DNA from: Rotaria socialis
Taxonomy: Eukaryota; Rotifera; Eurotatoria; Philodinida; Philodinidae
Direction of reading: 5' to 3'
Assembly (NCBI GenBank): GCA_905331475.1
Contig: CAJNYU010000683.1
Span: forward strand, 62,001 to 126,000
DNA length: 64,000 nucleotides
Numbering within the stretch: position 1 is the first letter of the stretch; every line of letters begins with the position of its first letter. The notes under the pieces were generated by a model that was not told where the DNA came from, searched no databases, and was given only the letters and a program-made list of their open reading frames with translations. This document shows, piece by piece, positions 1 to 11,275 of the stretch. A program made the translations under genes and the position numbers.

Positions 1-1229
1 TTGTGGACATCACTTGAAACGTGATTCATGTTATTCTCAGGGCTTTTTACTGGTTGTGAAGAGGAAACAAGGGCTTCTTGAGTATTTGTTGATAGATGAG
101 AATGTTTAATAGGTTTCAATAGCATGGTATTATTTGAATTTGATTCGATTTTATTGGTTGTTGGCTCATGAGAATTGAACAAACTTTCAGATGAAATTTG
201 AAGTTTTGGTTCTGATGCAGTTTGCCGACGTAATTGTAAATCTTGACTGTCGTATCTACTAACTGATGATAACTCATGTACAGACGTAACAGCTGAGGAT
301 TGCAAAAGATTTCTAGCAGTTAAATTATTTTGATGAAGTTCTTCTGTTAATTCATTTATTCGGGTTTCAAGATTATCGATATATTGTGGAATGAAAACTA
401 ATGCACGATTTTTCGTTGCATCGGATTGTTCACGACGAAATCGACTGAGAGAATACATTTCGTGAGCATTAAATCGAGATATTTCTTCAAAATTTGATTT
501 AAAATCAGTATTTTCCGGATCATCATCAAGAATTTCCATTTCATCTATTTCTACTCCATAATGATATTGACCAACAAATAAATCCGGAGTGATTTTATCC
601 GTTAATTTCGGTGAAGTACTTTGTGATGTTTTTATTATTTCACTTGTTATACGTGGAACAACTTGATACGCTCGTTTTGGTTTATTAGGCCAAAATATAT
701 CTTCGTCATTCGACAGCGCTAGCGTTCTAGAAGTAAGCATTTCTCGTCTATCTTCCAAAGGCGGAAGACGTTGCGAAATGTAACGTGGCATAGGAGGTCG
801 TCCTTTTAATGACGATAGTTCTTGATCGATCTCACTAATATTTCGTTGAATATCTTTTAATAAACGTTCACGCATAGCACTAGCTTTCGTAAAACGTTCA
901 TTGTTGATTATTGACGTTCGGTTCGTATTTTCCGATCGATATATCACTGGTAAAGGAGTGACAGGAGCTTGATGATGTTTCGAAGTTTCTCCATTGTCAA
1001 ATACTGATATTGGTTCAAGTATATCAGATACTGTTGTTAACGGTTGAGATTGATATTGAGAACGCGGCGTAGAATATGTAGAAGTAGGTGCTGCATTTGA
1101 ACAAAGATTTTGTTGAAAACGTAAACGAGGATTATAATATTGATAATGAGCATTTCTTAAATGTGTTGAACTTGTCGGAAATAGAAAAGAATAGTGTCTA
1201 TAATTGTAGTTTTGAGTATGACGACGCAT
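1..1229 (-). CDS. Unrecognised protein, N-terminal part, runs off the left edge
   Basis: An uninterrupted minus-strand reading frame of 409 codons starts at the ATG at 1229-1227 and is still open at base 1. An in-frame TGA lies a few codons upstream of that ATG, which supports the start. The N-terminus is rich in Tyr, His, Arg and Ser. The middle has a charged, probably helical stretch (MRERLLKDIQRNISEIDQEL) and later another (DNLETRINELTEELHQN) that look like short coiled coils. The rest is polar and low in hydrophobic segments, with no signal peptide or membrane span. I do not recognise a domain. Codon use resembles the neighbouring real genes and the frame is far longer than chance in AT-rich DNA, so I consider it coding. 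More exons must lie to the left of the window. Confidence 0.7.
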   Translation of the reverse strand, partial: MRRHTQNYNYRHYSFLFPTSSTHLRNAHYQYYNPRLRFQQNLCSNAAPTSTYSTPRSQYQSQPLTTVSDILEPISVFDNGETSKHHQAPVTPLPVIYRSENTNRTSIINNERFTKASAMRERLLKDIQRNISEIDQELSSLKGRPPMPRYISQRLPPLEDRREMLTSRTLALSNDEDIFWPNKPKRAYQVVPRITSEIIKTSQSTSPKLTDKITPDLFVGQYHYGVEIDEMEILDDDPENTDFKSNFEEISRFNAHEMYSLSRFRREQSDATKNRALVFIPQYIDNLETRINELTEELHQNNLTARNLLQSSAVTSVHELSSVSRYDSQDLQLRRQTASEPKLQISSESLFNSHEPTTNKIESNSNNTMLLKPIKHSHLSTNTQEALVSSSQPVKSPENNMNHVSSDVH

Positions 1230-2437
1230 ACCACTTATTTTATTTCAAGATTAACTATGAAGAAAAAAAGATGATTGTTGATTTTATTTGCAGTCACATT
1301 TGCATACAAGAAGCAGCTCTTTTTTATATGTTTATTTTTCATTGATTGAAAAACATTCAATAAATCAATAGAACCGACTTTTACTGTGCTTCCTTTTTCA
1401 ATTGTCACTCACGAGTTATAAGCATGATTGGCTCAAACGCTAACTAGAAACTGTGGAGTCTATTGAAGATTTTGTTATGATAAAATGATCACACGCTTTT
1501 CAAATACATCATTACAATTGTAGAATAGTTATGATTCAAGTCTCCATTAGACATATTTGTTAATATGTACGTCGAGATTACTGTATAATAATCATTCGGG
1601 AGTGTCGTGAAATTTTAACAGAGCAAAACAGCTGCTTACGAATGATATGTAAGTTTGAATTTATCTAGTTCTTAACTATGATATATTTTTGCTACATGAA
1701 TTTATTCTGTGATAAACTTCTGAAGTTATTTTATAGATTTTCTTTTTGTTTCTTTTGACAACATAAAAAAAAGATCTGAAGAGTGAAAAAATATATCAAT
1801 CATGTGCATTGTAAAAGAGTGAAAGTACATTGATGTTTTGTGTTTTTTTTACTATAAAAATTCTAATTTTGTCTCTAAAGAAAATAATAATAAATCTTTT
1901 ATTATGTTATTTTTTCGGTTAGTCTGCTCCTGGATATGCAATGATTTCTCTCCTTTGTTTAGTAGTTTATGCATTTCTAATATTTCATTCCAAGCTCTAT
2001 TTTTATTTCTACAAATATCGAATTTGGTTTTTGTAACATTCAAGCAAGATATCTATAGCTTTAGAGTAATCCATGTTTTTTTTCTGCTCCTTGAATTCTC
2101 TCACTGTTTCTACTATTGTTTATTATATACTCGAGATGCGAATGTTAACTAGGTATCTCTAAAAATTCAGCAACAATCGCTGAATCATCTTCAATTCTAC
2201 TGATTGTACTGGATTGATTTAGATGTTCATTTAAGGTATTTATACAATGCAATAAACATCTATTACAAATGAAATCCAAAATGAAATCCCACATGTTTTC
2301 AGACAATATTTCACCGAACAACATAATCGATGGAAAAAAAAATACATAAAACAATATAATTGAGTTAACTTTGCAAAAATCTATGCGTTGATTTCTAACT
2401 TTTGTCTTTTTCTAGATCAGTATCTGAACTATAGCAC
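1230..2437. other. Intergenic, no gene seen
   Basis: AT-rich sequence between the start of the left-edge gene and the stop of the exonuclease gene, both on the minus strand. Short open frames exist on both strands (for example 1838-2152 and 2145-2354) but they are Phe/Leu/Ile-rich and without splice-supported continuation, so I treat them as chance. It probably holds the promoter of the left-edge gene and the 3' UTR of the exonuclease gene. Confidence 0.5.
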
Positions 2438-5400
2438 TTAGGAGTAATGACTTCGTTTGCTTAGATACGGCTCTGGTGGAGATATGTGCATTGATGATAA
2501 TGATCGGCCACGACCACCTAAACCAAAAAGATGACAATGAAAATCAGGTTGACTATCCAAATCATCTTGCAGACGATCGAGTAATTCATTTTCATCGTAG
2601 AACGTTTTTTCACTATTTAGAGATTCTATGATGAAAAACAGCACAATTGAATTTTGAATTCACAATTTGAAAACTCACGCGATGAAATCTTTGGTGGATA
2701 AGCAGCTATTTTAAGATTTTGCTTAGACACAGCTGTTGACAATGCATTCGATTGAGTTTGGCTTATTAATTTTGGTTTCGGAGATATATTCATTATTTTA
2801 AGACCAAATGCTTGTGCCACTTCTGTGTCATCATCTTCAAGAAAATATTGAGCGTCAGGTGGACGATTTTCATTTAATTGATTAAGTTCATCATAGGCTG
2901 ATGAACATCGAACTTGTTCATAGAATGATGTTTGATTCAAAGATTGATAAGCACGTTTCAGTGCCGGTGGAATATAGCCACGACCACGCGGTGGTGGTGG
3001 TGGTGGTGCGTCAAAGTCAAGTGTTGAAAAAGATGTTGTCATAGGCGCTTCAGGTTTTATTGGGTCATTACTATTAACTGAAATTTTTTTAATCTTCTTT
3101 TTACGAGCATGTGCTTCTGTTGCAGCAACTTGTTCAATTCGTTGTTGCTCTTGAATACATGCTCGGGCATGTTTATTACGAGTTTTATTTGTAATAAATC
3201 GTTCACCACATACACAATGATAAAGAATAAGTTGACTTAGATCAATTGAGGTTTCAACAGAGTTTTGAAAATCTTCCCTAAAAAAATGAAAGAAATATTA
3301 GTTCATCTTGTTTTCTTAAACTAAACGTCATCAACAATAAGTACGATGGATGTTCAACAATTAAAAGTTAAGCATGCAAATCAAAACCAGTTGGTGAACT
3401 AGTGGATTAGCGGCCACCCGCTCGTTTATAGAGAACTGATATTTATCTTCATTATGTTTGCGCACCGAACAATATTAATGTTGTACATTTTCGTCTTTGT
3501 CGTTTTATGTTTCTATATACTAACCATGTAGATAGTTGATTGTCTTGCTCGTTTAATTGTTGTTCAATTTTAGTTTTTAGTCGATCATAAATATCAATCA
3601 TCACAATAACATCGATGGCAGCATAATCTTGTAACGATTGTGTTAACGGGCGTTTAGACCAATTGGCACATTGTTGTTTTTTATCTAATTGAAAATGTAG
3701 TGTCATTGCTGTCATACGTTGTAGGCCATAGATTTGTTGATTTTTTTCATCCGGAAAAACTTGCCTATATAGATCTGATAATTCAATGCAATGGTGAAGT
3801 TTAGTTGTATGAAAGCAATCTTCATCATATGAGCATTTCAATTGTGATAGATCATTGACAAATGATTGACAAATTTTATATGCACTGGGATGATTGAATA
3901 TTAATCGAATTAGATTATGAACAATACTGCTTGTATGAGATTCACGAAAATAAACAATTGATCGATCGAATAATTCTTGAAGATCGAAAAGGAGCACATC
4001 TTTGCCATGCCGTTGTTGGCTGCGAACAGCAATTTGAAGAAGTGATGGTTTACTTACTAAAATCAAATAGATATGAGTTAACTATTTAATCGACAAAATA
4101 AAATCAATCTAAAACCTATCGTGAGAGAACAAGGGACAAGTGCGAGCATGACAATGGCGATGGTATTCAAAAAGAATCGTTTCGAATTCTAAATCGATTG
4201 ATGTATTGAGGAGAATATTTGCTACTACTCGATAAGATTTATCAAATCTGAGAATATTAAATTTAAGGGCACTTGTGTTATCTGCTGATTCCTTTGTAGG
4301 AACGAATTATTAGGAAGTACAGCTGGTGAACAGAATTTTTCTGGGATTAAAATATAAATAACAAATTAGTTACTATTGCTAATGGCATGGACATTGATTT
4401 CTCATATCTGTTTGGCACTGTTCATTTCTTGTTTTAACAAGGTCTATCATGGTCGATGAAAGAAAGATAATAATCTTTGATCTTCGCATGTCAGCACTTC
4501 TTTTAGATCCGATGTAAACAATGCTATTTATTTAAATAATGTTCAAAATATTTAAAAAATAAATGTGGAAACTTCGGATTTCATCTGAGAGTTATGCGTA
4601 CTGCAAAAAGTGCATGCGACATGAGTCATTCTAGAATGTCTGAACACGAGGCAATTTGATTTCTGGATGCAGTTTTTGTGCATTTTGAGACGTTTTTCAG
4701 GCGATGTTTCGTTAGAAAGCTATGACTTAGTTCAAAACTAATATCAGATTTAGAATCAGCGTTAAAAACTGAGTCGATTTATATATGTTGTGGATAATTC
4801 TGAGAAAAAAAAGTTTTTTTTGAAAAATCCCTGTACCCCTCCTCAGGGATGGTCTGATCAAAAATGACAATTTTTTCGATAACTCAGCCATTTCTTGACG
4901 GATCCTTCTAATCTTCGAACTCGGCCTAGATATTGATGAGATAATTCTGTGCACAAAATTTCAGCTCAATCGAATGTAATTGTGAAGAGTTATCGAATAA
5001 ACGGCCGGCCGGCCGGACACACTGACCGATTCTATAGTGTACTCTTTTCTTTTTGAGTACACAAAAAGGAATACAACATAACATTTATACTAATTTCGAA
5101 CAGATCTAAATATCCAAACTTATCCTTCACATTTCTTTTATAGCATAAATGCTACATATGACCAAAATTACTCAAGAATTCGTTTACTTACTACATGAAT
5201 TTGGTTGAGTTTGACTTGGTAATCCTTGCCAGATACCATTTGTCCATTTATTATTTTGATTACGTTGGAAATTGGGATGATAAAAACTAGGCATTGTTTC
5301 TTTAAAAAGAAACAAAGGAACTAGTAGTTATAAGATGAATTAGAAAAACATGCTAACCAGTGTCAAAAGCGAATAGCCGAGCATTTTCAATAAGCTCTTG

Positions 5401-5567
5401 CACTACCTAAATAACAGAGCAAAGCAATCGCCATAAAATAATAAATTTCTAAAAGAATATTTATTTGCCTCGAGTTGTTTTTTATCTGTTCTTCGATCAA
5501 TGAAATGAACAGTCCAATCTTTGGGAATTAAATAATGAGATAAAAAACGAATATCATTCGCATTCAT
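2438..5567 (-). CDS. DEDDy 3'-5' exonuclease (RNase D / EXD-like) with a C-terminal zinc knuckle
   Basis: Six exons: 5567-5469, 5406-5358, 5299-5192, 4056-3525, 3277-2679, 2625-2438, summing to 1575 nt (524 residues plus stop). The exonuclease fold is marked by FDTE (Asp48, Glu50; Exo I), FVNDLSQL (Asp154; Exo II) and DYAAIDV (Tyr230, Asp234; Exo III), the full DEDDy set for two-metal phosphodiester hydrolysis from RNA or DNA 3' ends. After the domain comes a C-x-C-x12-H-x3-C cluster (Cys284, Cys286, His299, Cys303), a basic stretch, a run of six prolines followed by RGRGY, and an acidic/polar tail. The family (RNase D, WRN-exo, EXD1/EXD3, egalitarian) acts in RNA 3' trimming and small-RNA pathways. 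I cannot decide which member this is. Intron 1 appears to use a GC donor. Intron 3 (about 1.1 kb) is long and contains a repeat-like insert. Confidence 0.82.
4700..5066. repeat. Candidate dispersed repeat inside an exonuclease intron
   Basis: This stretch lies in the 1.1-kb third intron of the exonuclease gene. It contains a striking GC block of alternating CGGCCGG (5002-5016) in otherwise AT-rich sequence. An 8-bp perfect inverted repeat follows (GTGTACTC at 5037-5044, GAGTACAC at 5055-5062) that would form a hairpin with a 10-nt pyrimidine loop. A 75-codon minus-strand open frame (4727-4954) overlaps it but is unlike any protein I know. The combination, and the length excess of this intron over its neighbours, suggests an inserted repeat or a transposon end. 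Only one copy is visible in this window, so this rests on composition. Confidence 0.35.
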
Positions 5568-5966
5568 CGCTTATAGATCATTATCACCATCATTAAATAT
5601 TTATTTGCTTAGTTATTGTTTTTCTAAATAAAAGCTTCTATCTTAGCATTAGTTTGTCAACGTTTAAATACTTTCTTATAATTAAAAACACATATCTACA
5701 ATAGTATGCATTATAAGCAATAACTTAAACTCGTTCTTTTTTTTTCTCATAAAAGTATGGGGAATCTAAAAGAAAAAAAATCTATTTAGAGAAAATACCA
5801 ACAGAAATACAACAAAAAACGATATCACAATTTATAAATAAACTGCAATGCATAATTTTATTTGCTGAAATATTCGATAATTGAAAGACAAAATAAAAAT
5901 ATATTAAATAGAAGATCAGTAGAACAAAAGTGCTTTGTTAGGAATATAAAATAATATATATTTTTT
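5568..5966. other. Intergenic between exonuclease and RhoGAP genes
   Basis: About 400 bases of very AT-rich sequence with several A and T runs. It separates the start codon of the exonuclease gene from the stop codon of the ARHGAP1-like gene, so it should carry the exonuclease promoter and the RhoGAP 3' UTR. I see no coding potential. Confidence 0.5.
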
Positions 5967-8900
5967 TCATTTAAGAAAAATTTCTGTATAATGTGCAATT
6001 AATATTTCTGTAACTGTATTTATCAGTGTAATATTCGCTAATGTGTTCATATGTACATCGTCTGACCAAGCTAGATTGGGTCCGAAAACAACTGACAAAT
6101 TTTTCGTTGTCATCAAATTTGTATCACAGTAAATTGAAATCTAAATGAAAGAAAAAAGAAACTTAAATCCTATTATTCAACATGAGACCCGTAAAAGAAA
6201 TATTTAGCTATATTGATTTCATAATAAAATTCATCAGAAAAATTGCTAAAAAAGAATGATGTAAAATTTTGATTCGGCGAGGGAAACTCTTGAACAATGT
6301 TCGATTTTCAAAAGTGAACAATAACTATTATATCATTTGATATTTATGGCCATGATAAAAAATTATCGTTGTCGTCTAGACTTTGGTTGAGTTATCTGAG
6401 TATGTCGACTTCATTTTCTCAGCAAAATCATCAAATCTTATATTCAACTGATTACATCATCAGAACATCAGTTTAAAAAGAAAAAAATATTGTCTTTTTC
6501 ATCAGAAAAAAATATTGTCTTTTTCATCAGAAAAAAATATTGTCTTTTTCATCAGAAAAAAATGCTCATCAAATTTGGATCTTGATGGGCCTATTTGTCA
6601 GAGAAGTAAAAAAATAAGTGTCCTAATCAAAATGTAATTACAGTTACTAATAAGCAAACCTCAATAATTAGATTCTTCGGTACTTCAAAGTTCTTTCTAA
6701 ATCGTTTTTCAACAAATAGTATAAGATCCTATCAAAAAAAGAAATCTTACCAAATTTAAAAATTCAGTCAAGTATTTCAAAACATTATAATTCTGTACTG
6801 GTAATTTTTCAATAATTAAATCTCGAATCACTTGAACTTGATTGTGTAGTTTAAGTACTAAATGTGAAGAAAAACAAAATCAGTCAATTCATAAAAGATC
6901 TATCGAAAATAACATAGATAAAGAAGAAGCAAGCCCCTCTAATCAAAGCAAATGGATAAAAATGCATTAAAACTAATATCGTATATACGACATTTAAGCG
7001 TAGAAGGAGTTCGAGTATGCATGGCCAACTATTAATTTTCAAACGGAAGCCAACATATTAAAATCATATACTCACTACCTGAGAGTCCAATAAATTCAGG
7101 GTATAAACGGTAGGTCAATAATGGTTCAGTTAAATCACGCAAAAATGTTTTTAAAACACATGCCGCCAAATGAACGTCTGCATACTGTTGAAATACAACA
7201 GTTTCACCTGTGAAAATTTTCTTCAATAAATTAGAGAAAAAGAATTTTCATCGAGATCTAACCTGCATTGTATTTTTCTTGAATTGTTTTAATCAATGAA
7301 ACAGAAGTAGTTCGACGAAATATTCCTGGCTCGTTCAGTCCTTAACAAGAAAGCAAAATCTAGCTGCAAACTCTGTCACCAATAAAAATAAATTCTCCTA
7401 CCACAACTTTTAACATAATCAATTGTTTCTCGAATAACAACCGGTACTGTTGCACCATGTTCATGATCAAGAAGACTAAAGAAAACAAAAAAGCATTTTC
7501 GAATGATACTAAAATTAGGACAATATTTTTAAATTACAATTGAAGTGAAACATGAAACTTCGTTGATGGGTTTAATTCTAGAGGTGGTACTGGTATTGGA
7601 ATAATTGGATCAATACTGAATCAAATAATTATTCAACTAAACAGAAAATACAAAAACAAAAAACATACTATTTAACTTCCGTTGGTATTTTAATATTTTC
7701 CATATGAACATATTCCACTAATTGACCAAGACGATTTATATAAATAACTTTACTCGAAAATTTTGAACTTGAAAATAAATAATTCTTGTAAGAAAAATTC
7801 AAACGAAAAAAAAATTCGATTGTTCACCTTATTATTGATCGAAGAAATGGCCATAAAAATTTAATCCATTTTGTTGGATGGACGATATATAATGCTTTAA
7901 GATTCTTTTTGTATCTACAATAAAAGACGAAACACATTTTCACTATTATGAATAGATTTCAATTGAAATCATACTTTCGATCGATATGAAAATAAGCACT
8001 TAGTAACCAACCGTATGCTGGTCTATTATATGAACATAAACCATGATGAAAATAAACAATGACATAATCCATATCAACGTATTGATCAAACGTAGTTAAG
8101 ATATATCTTTTGAAGTAAAAATAAGGCGAATAAAAATATTTATATTGAAAGTAAAAATCTTTTACTTTAATAAACAATCATAGAATTTGTTCACTGTTTT
8201 AAATTCACTATTTTTAATTATATCTTCATGTGGTAAACGACATGCAGAACAAACAATAGTTTTTCGACCGAATTTATCTTCGCCACATAATTCAATAATA
8301 CCATAATCAGCAATTTTTTGCATCAAATGATAATCAACATCTTCTGTATCGTGAAACTCCTTGAAAAATAAAAATATATTGACGGATTTATAATTATGAT
8401 TATTATTTTACTGACTGTTGTTTCGCGTCCTCCTAATTCTGATTCGAAATCGTCATCAATGATTCCATCAGATGTTATATTGCCTTTCATAATACCTTGT
8501 TTTTGAGATGTGTAGCCGAGAGTAGGAGCAGCTATATCTGAACATAGAAATTTTAATAGATTATATTATTCAAATCAAATGGAAATATTGGTGAGTATGA
8601 ACAGGGTGATTTACCACCACGAATATTACTGTCGTTATTTAAAGCGAAATCACCATGTTGGTGATTGTCAAAGTGAAGATCCTGCTGCAATACGATTTTT
8701 ATCAAAAAAGAAGAGTCGTGCGGCGAACACAAACAAAAGACAAGTAAAGCTTCAGAGTTAAATTCAGCTCTCAGAATAGTTAATCGATTAGTCACCATCC
8801 ATATTCTTACCATACTCTAATTCGTAGTCATCATCAATTTCTTTTAAATTATAGGAGATTTACTTTATTTATTCTGCTTCTAATATAGATTATACTTTAC

Positions 8901-11081
8901 CTCGATCAGCAATTAAATGAATATCGTGTTCATCATATTCCAGCTGTGGCGTATCTTCAATACTGGTGCGGTTTTCTGCTGAACTTTCCCAGAAAGGATG
9001 TTTATCTATATGAAATGAAAAAAATATATAATTGCAATAAGAAAATTGTTTCGACAATGTATACAAGCGTATCGATTTCAGCCGAATGCAATGAAACTTT
9101 CTAGACTACTAGAATTTAATATTATAATAGAAACGATCATTTCTAAAAAATTCTAAAATAATGTTGTTACAGGTTTCAAGCATGAATTTCAGGAATGTCC
9201 CTAATTTCTAGTATCTCTTTATCATAATACCCATAGGATTTTGAAAAGAATACTATTAACAGTTCTCAACCCAAAGAAAATCCTTCTCAGTCACAAATAG
9301 ACTAGGTTTTACGCCTTTGAAAATCTCATTACTGTATGTGTTCGGTATCAATGCAATTAAACGATCGAATATACAGATAATCTGGCCTTTTTAGGGAAGG
9401 TTTTCACTACGAAGAAAACATTGTCGCCTAACAAATCGATTATAGGGGAGCCGGTTACTTGCTCGCTAGGACAGTTATTCGCTTGAACATTTGCTCGTGA
9501 GTGTTGGTATGGGGTTTGTAGCGAAACATGATAAATACACCCACGCCCTCAAGATATCGTTAATGCTATGTCTGGTCGTCAGCCACCACAACGAATCATT
9601 GAACAGATGATTATATATTTTAGTTCAAAATCCACATAGAGACATGAAGGACCAATTGAAATATATCGGACGTTTGTTATCAATATCGAGTCTCTTTTCT
9701 CTTATATATTGTTAATCATTATTCTTATTGTTATTAATAAATATTTTCATGTCTTACTTACATGTTTACTTCTAAATAGTTTTGTAAGCAAGTATCCTAG
9801 CGAGCAAATGTGCAAGCAAGCAACTAAACTAGACCCCGATTATAGCATCGTATGCTTAAAAAAGGATTGCAGCTTTCTATCACTTGTAAAAGCAAAATAG
9901 ACAGAATGTGGTGCATCTGAAAATACTCTCACAGCCGGTAGTTGAAAATCATAACGGCATGATTTACAAAATTATTTATAATCTCTCTTTCAATCATGAT
10001 TACAATATTTGTTAGTTCAGAAAGTTTCATTTCATTCGACTTGAGTTGATACAAAACTCTAATACATTCACTAAAAGATCATCCAATAATCATTAGCATT
10101 ATTACTATAAATTAAAATAGAGCGATGATATAATTTAATCATATATATATATTGTCAGCAAGATCTAATCAAGCTAGCTTATTACGCATGACTGTTCGCA
10201 TTTAGTAGTGGATATGAAGGCATGCACAAACGATCTAAGAAACTAAAAAGAGGTAAATCGTTGATAATTTATATATATATATATATATATATATATGATA
10301 GAAGTGCATGTTCATTAAACTTTATATTATCAAACATTATAAAATAAAATTCTGTAGTTAGAGAAAAGTTCTAGCTGTCAAACGAACGTTAAAATCGATC
10401 TCAAGCAAGCATTAGAAGTTTTAAGTTAAACGCATTTGAATGCGTTTCTTCAACTATTTTTCATAGAATAAATGTTGCTTATATTAATGCTCTATAGACT
10501 AAAATCTTTCAAGTACTAATGAAAGCAACAGGAGGCTCGACTGCCTGTGGAAGACGTTGAGGGTCCCTTGTTAAAAGTTTAGTTTCTCTTAAACGAGGAC
10601 TTAAGCCTTTTTACAACATGACTTTACTGAAAAGGTGACATCAGACATGATATTCAATCCCGTTTTATTTTTCAACGAAATTATTCTGTATTTCATCCTA
10701 CGATGAAATAATCTTTTCAGTAAATATTATTTTTGATATGAGAAACTTTTTGTTTTGCTTAGTCATGTTTTATTCGAGATAGAAAACCTTGCCGGAGATT
10801 TTATGACTTATTTTTATAATGGAAATTTTTTCTGAGAGCTTTTACCCCGAGATATATAGTTCTATTCTTTCGGTTTTTCGAAAATCTAAATGTCTTCATT
10901 TACCAGCCGGTAATAAATTCATTGGAGTTTCATTTTGTAAATCGCTGTCCATTGATTGAATCATATGATCATGTGTATTGTGCAACGTCTGATGATCATC
11001 TGTTTGAGCCACGTCGAACGAACTTTGCACCAATACAGTATCACTATTTAGATCCGTGGCATCATCGTGTACTGAAGACAT
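5967..11081 (-). CDS. ARHGAP1: Rho GTPase-activating protein with BCH/Sec14 domain (p50RhoGAP / ARHGAP1-like)
   Basis: Fifteen exons: 11081-10904, 9005-8901, 8840-8811, 8537-8416, 8359-8166, 8106-7975, 7914-7828, 7767-7669, 7615-7538, 7475-7402, 7340-7263, 7207-7079, 6857-6751, 6728-6660, 6140-5967 (1656 nt, 551 residues). The acidic N-terminus is followed by a CRAL-TRIO/BCH lipid- or small-GTPase-binding domain (about 146-310). Motifs there are [11 protein letters not shown] and [20 protein letters not shown], close to vertebrate ARHGAP1. A RhoGAP domain follows (about 345-551), with GIFRR carrying the arginine finger, [16 protein letters not shown] and LSVVFGPNL. It should speed GTP hydrolysis on Cdc42/Rho-type GTPases at endosomes or the cell cortex. 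Length is somewhat above the usual 440 residues, because of a longer N-terminus and a 23-codon exon inside the GAP domain (6660-6728). Intron 1 is about 1.9 kb and repeat-containing. Confidence 0.88.
6481..6562. repeat. 25-bp tandem repeat, about 3.3 copies
   Basis: Three perfect copies of a 25-bp unit (A-run followed by TATTGTCTTTTTCATCAG) at 6481-6505, 6506-6530 and 6531-6555, then the start of a fourth. It lies in the last intron of the RhoGAP gene. Perfect identity suggests recent slippage or unequal exchange. Confidence 0.9.
6660..6728 (-). CDS. In-frame 23-codon exon within the RhoGAP domain, possible cassette exon
   Basis: The 69-nt segment has an acceptor (GATAG) and a donor (GAG|GTTTGC), both in phase 0, and no stop. 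Leaving it out joins EFLNL directly to [20 protein letters not shown], which is the spacing normal in RhoGAP domains. Including it adds 23 charged/hydrophobic residues (starting [10 protein letters not shown]) in the loop before the conserved NLMTTKNL motif. It may be regulated, constitutive and lineage-specific, or a chance in-frame segment. Confidence 0.55.
9440..9846. repeat. Imperfect inverted repeat, candidate non-autonomous transposon
   Basis: The left arm near 9440-9485 contains TTGCTCGCTAGGAC and a GGGGA block. The right arm near 9788-9846 contains the reverse complement, TCCTAGCGAGCAAATG, then GACCCC. Arms are imperfect, with internal TTGCTTGC-like sub-repeats. It sits in the 1.9-kb first intron of the RhoGAP gene, unusually long for this locus. 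I see no transposase frame inside. Confidence 0.4.
10269..10297. repeat. (TA)n microsatellite
   Basis: About 14 uninterrupted TA dinucleotides in the first intron of the RhoGAP gene. Confidence 0.95.
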
Positions 11082-11275
11082 GATAATCTAAAATATGCTA
11101 ATATTCATTTTTGTTTGTTCAAAAGATATCGAATGAAAACAAAAACGTGAGTTTATATAAATGTAGATATATCTTTGAATCGAAGTATCAAACTGTTAGT
11201 AATCTATTTGTAAATGTAATTACAAAACGAAGCATAGGAATCGGTTAGTAAAGTAGAAAATGAGAAAAAATTGGG

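Noticed and set aside
1838..2354. Overlapping small frames on both strands
   Set aside because: Phe/Leu/Ile-rich translations of T-rich DNA with no continuation into neighbouring exons.
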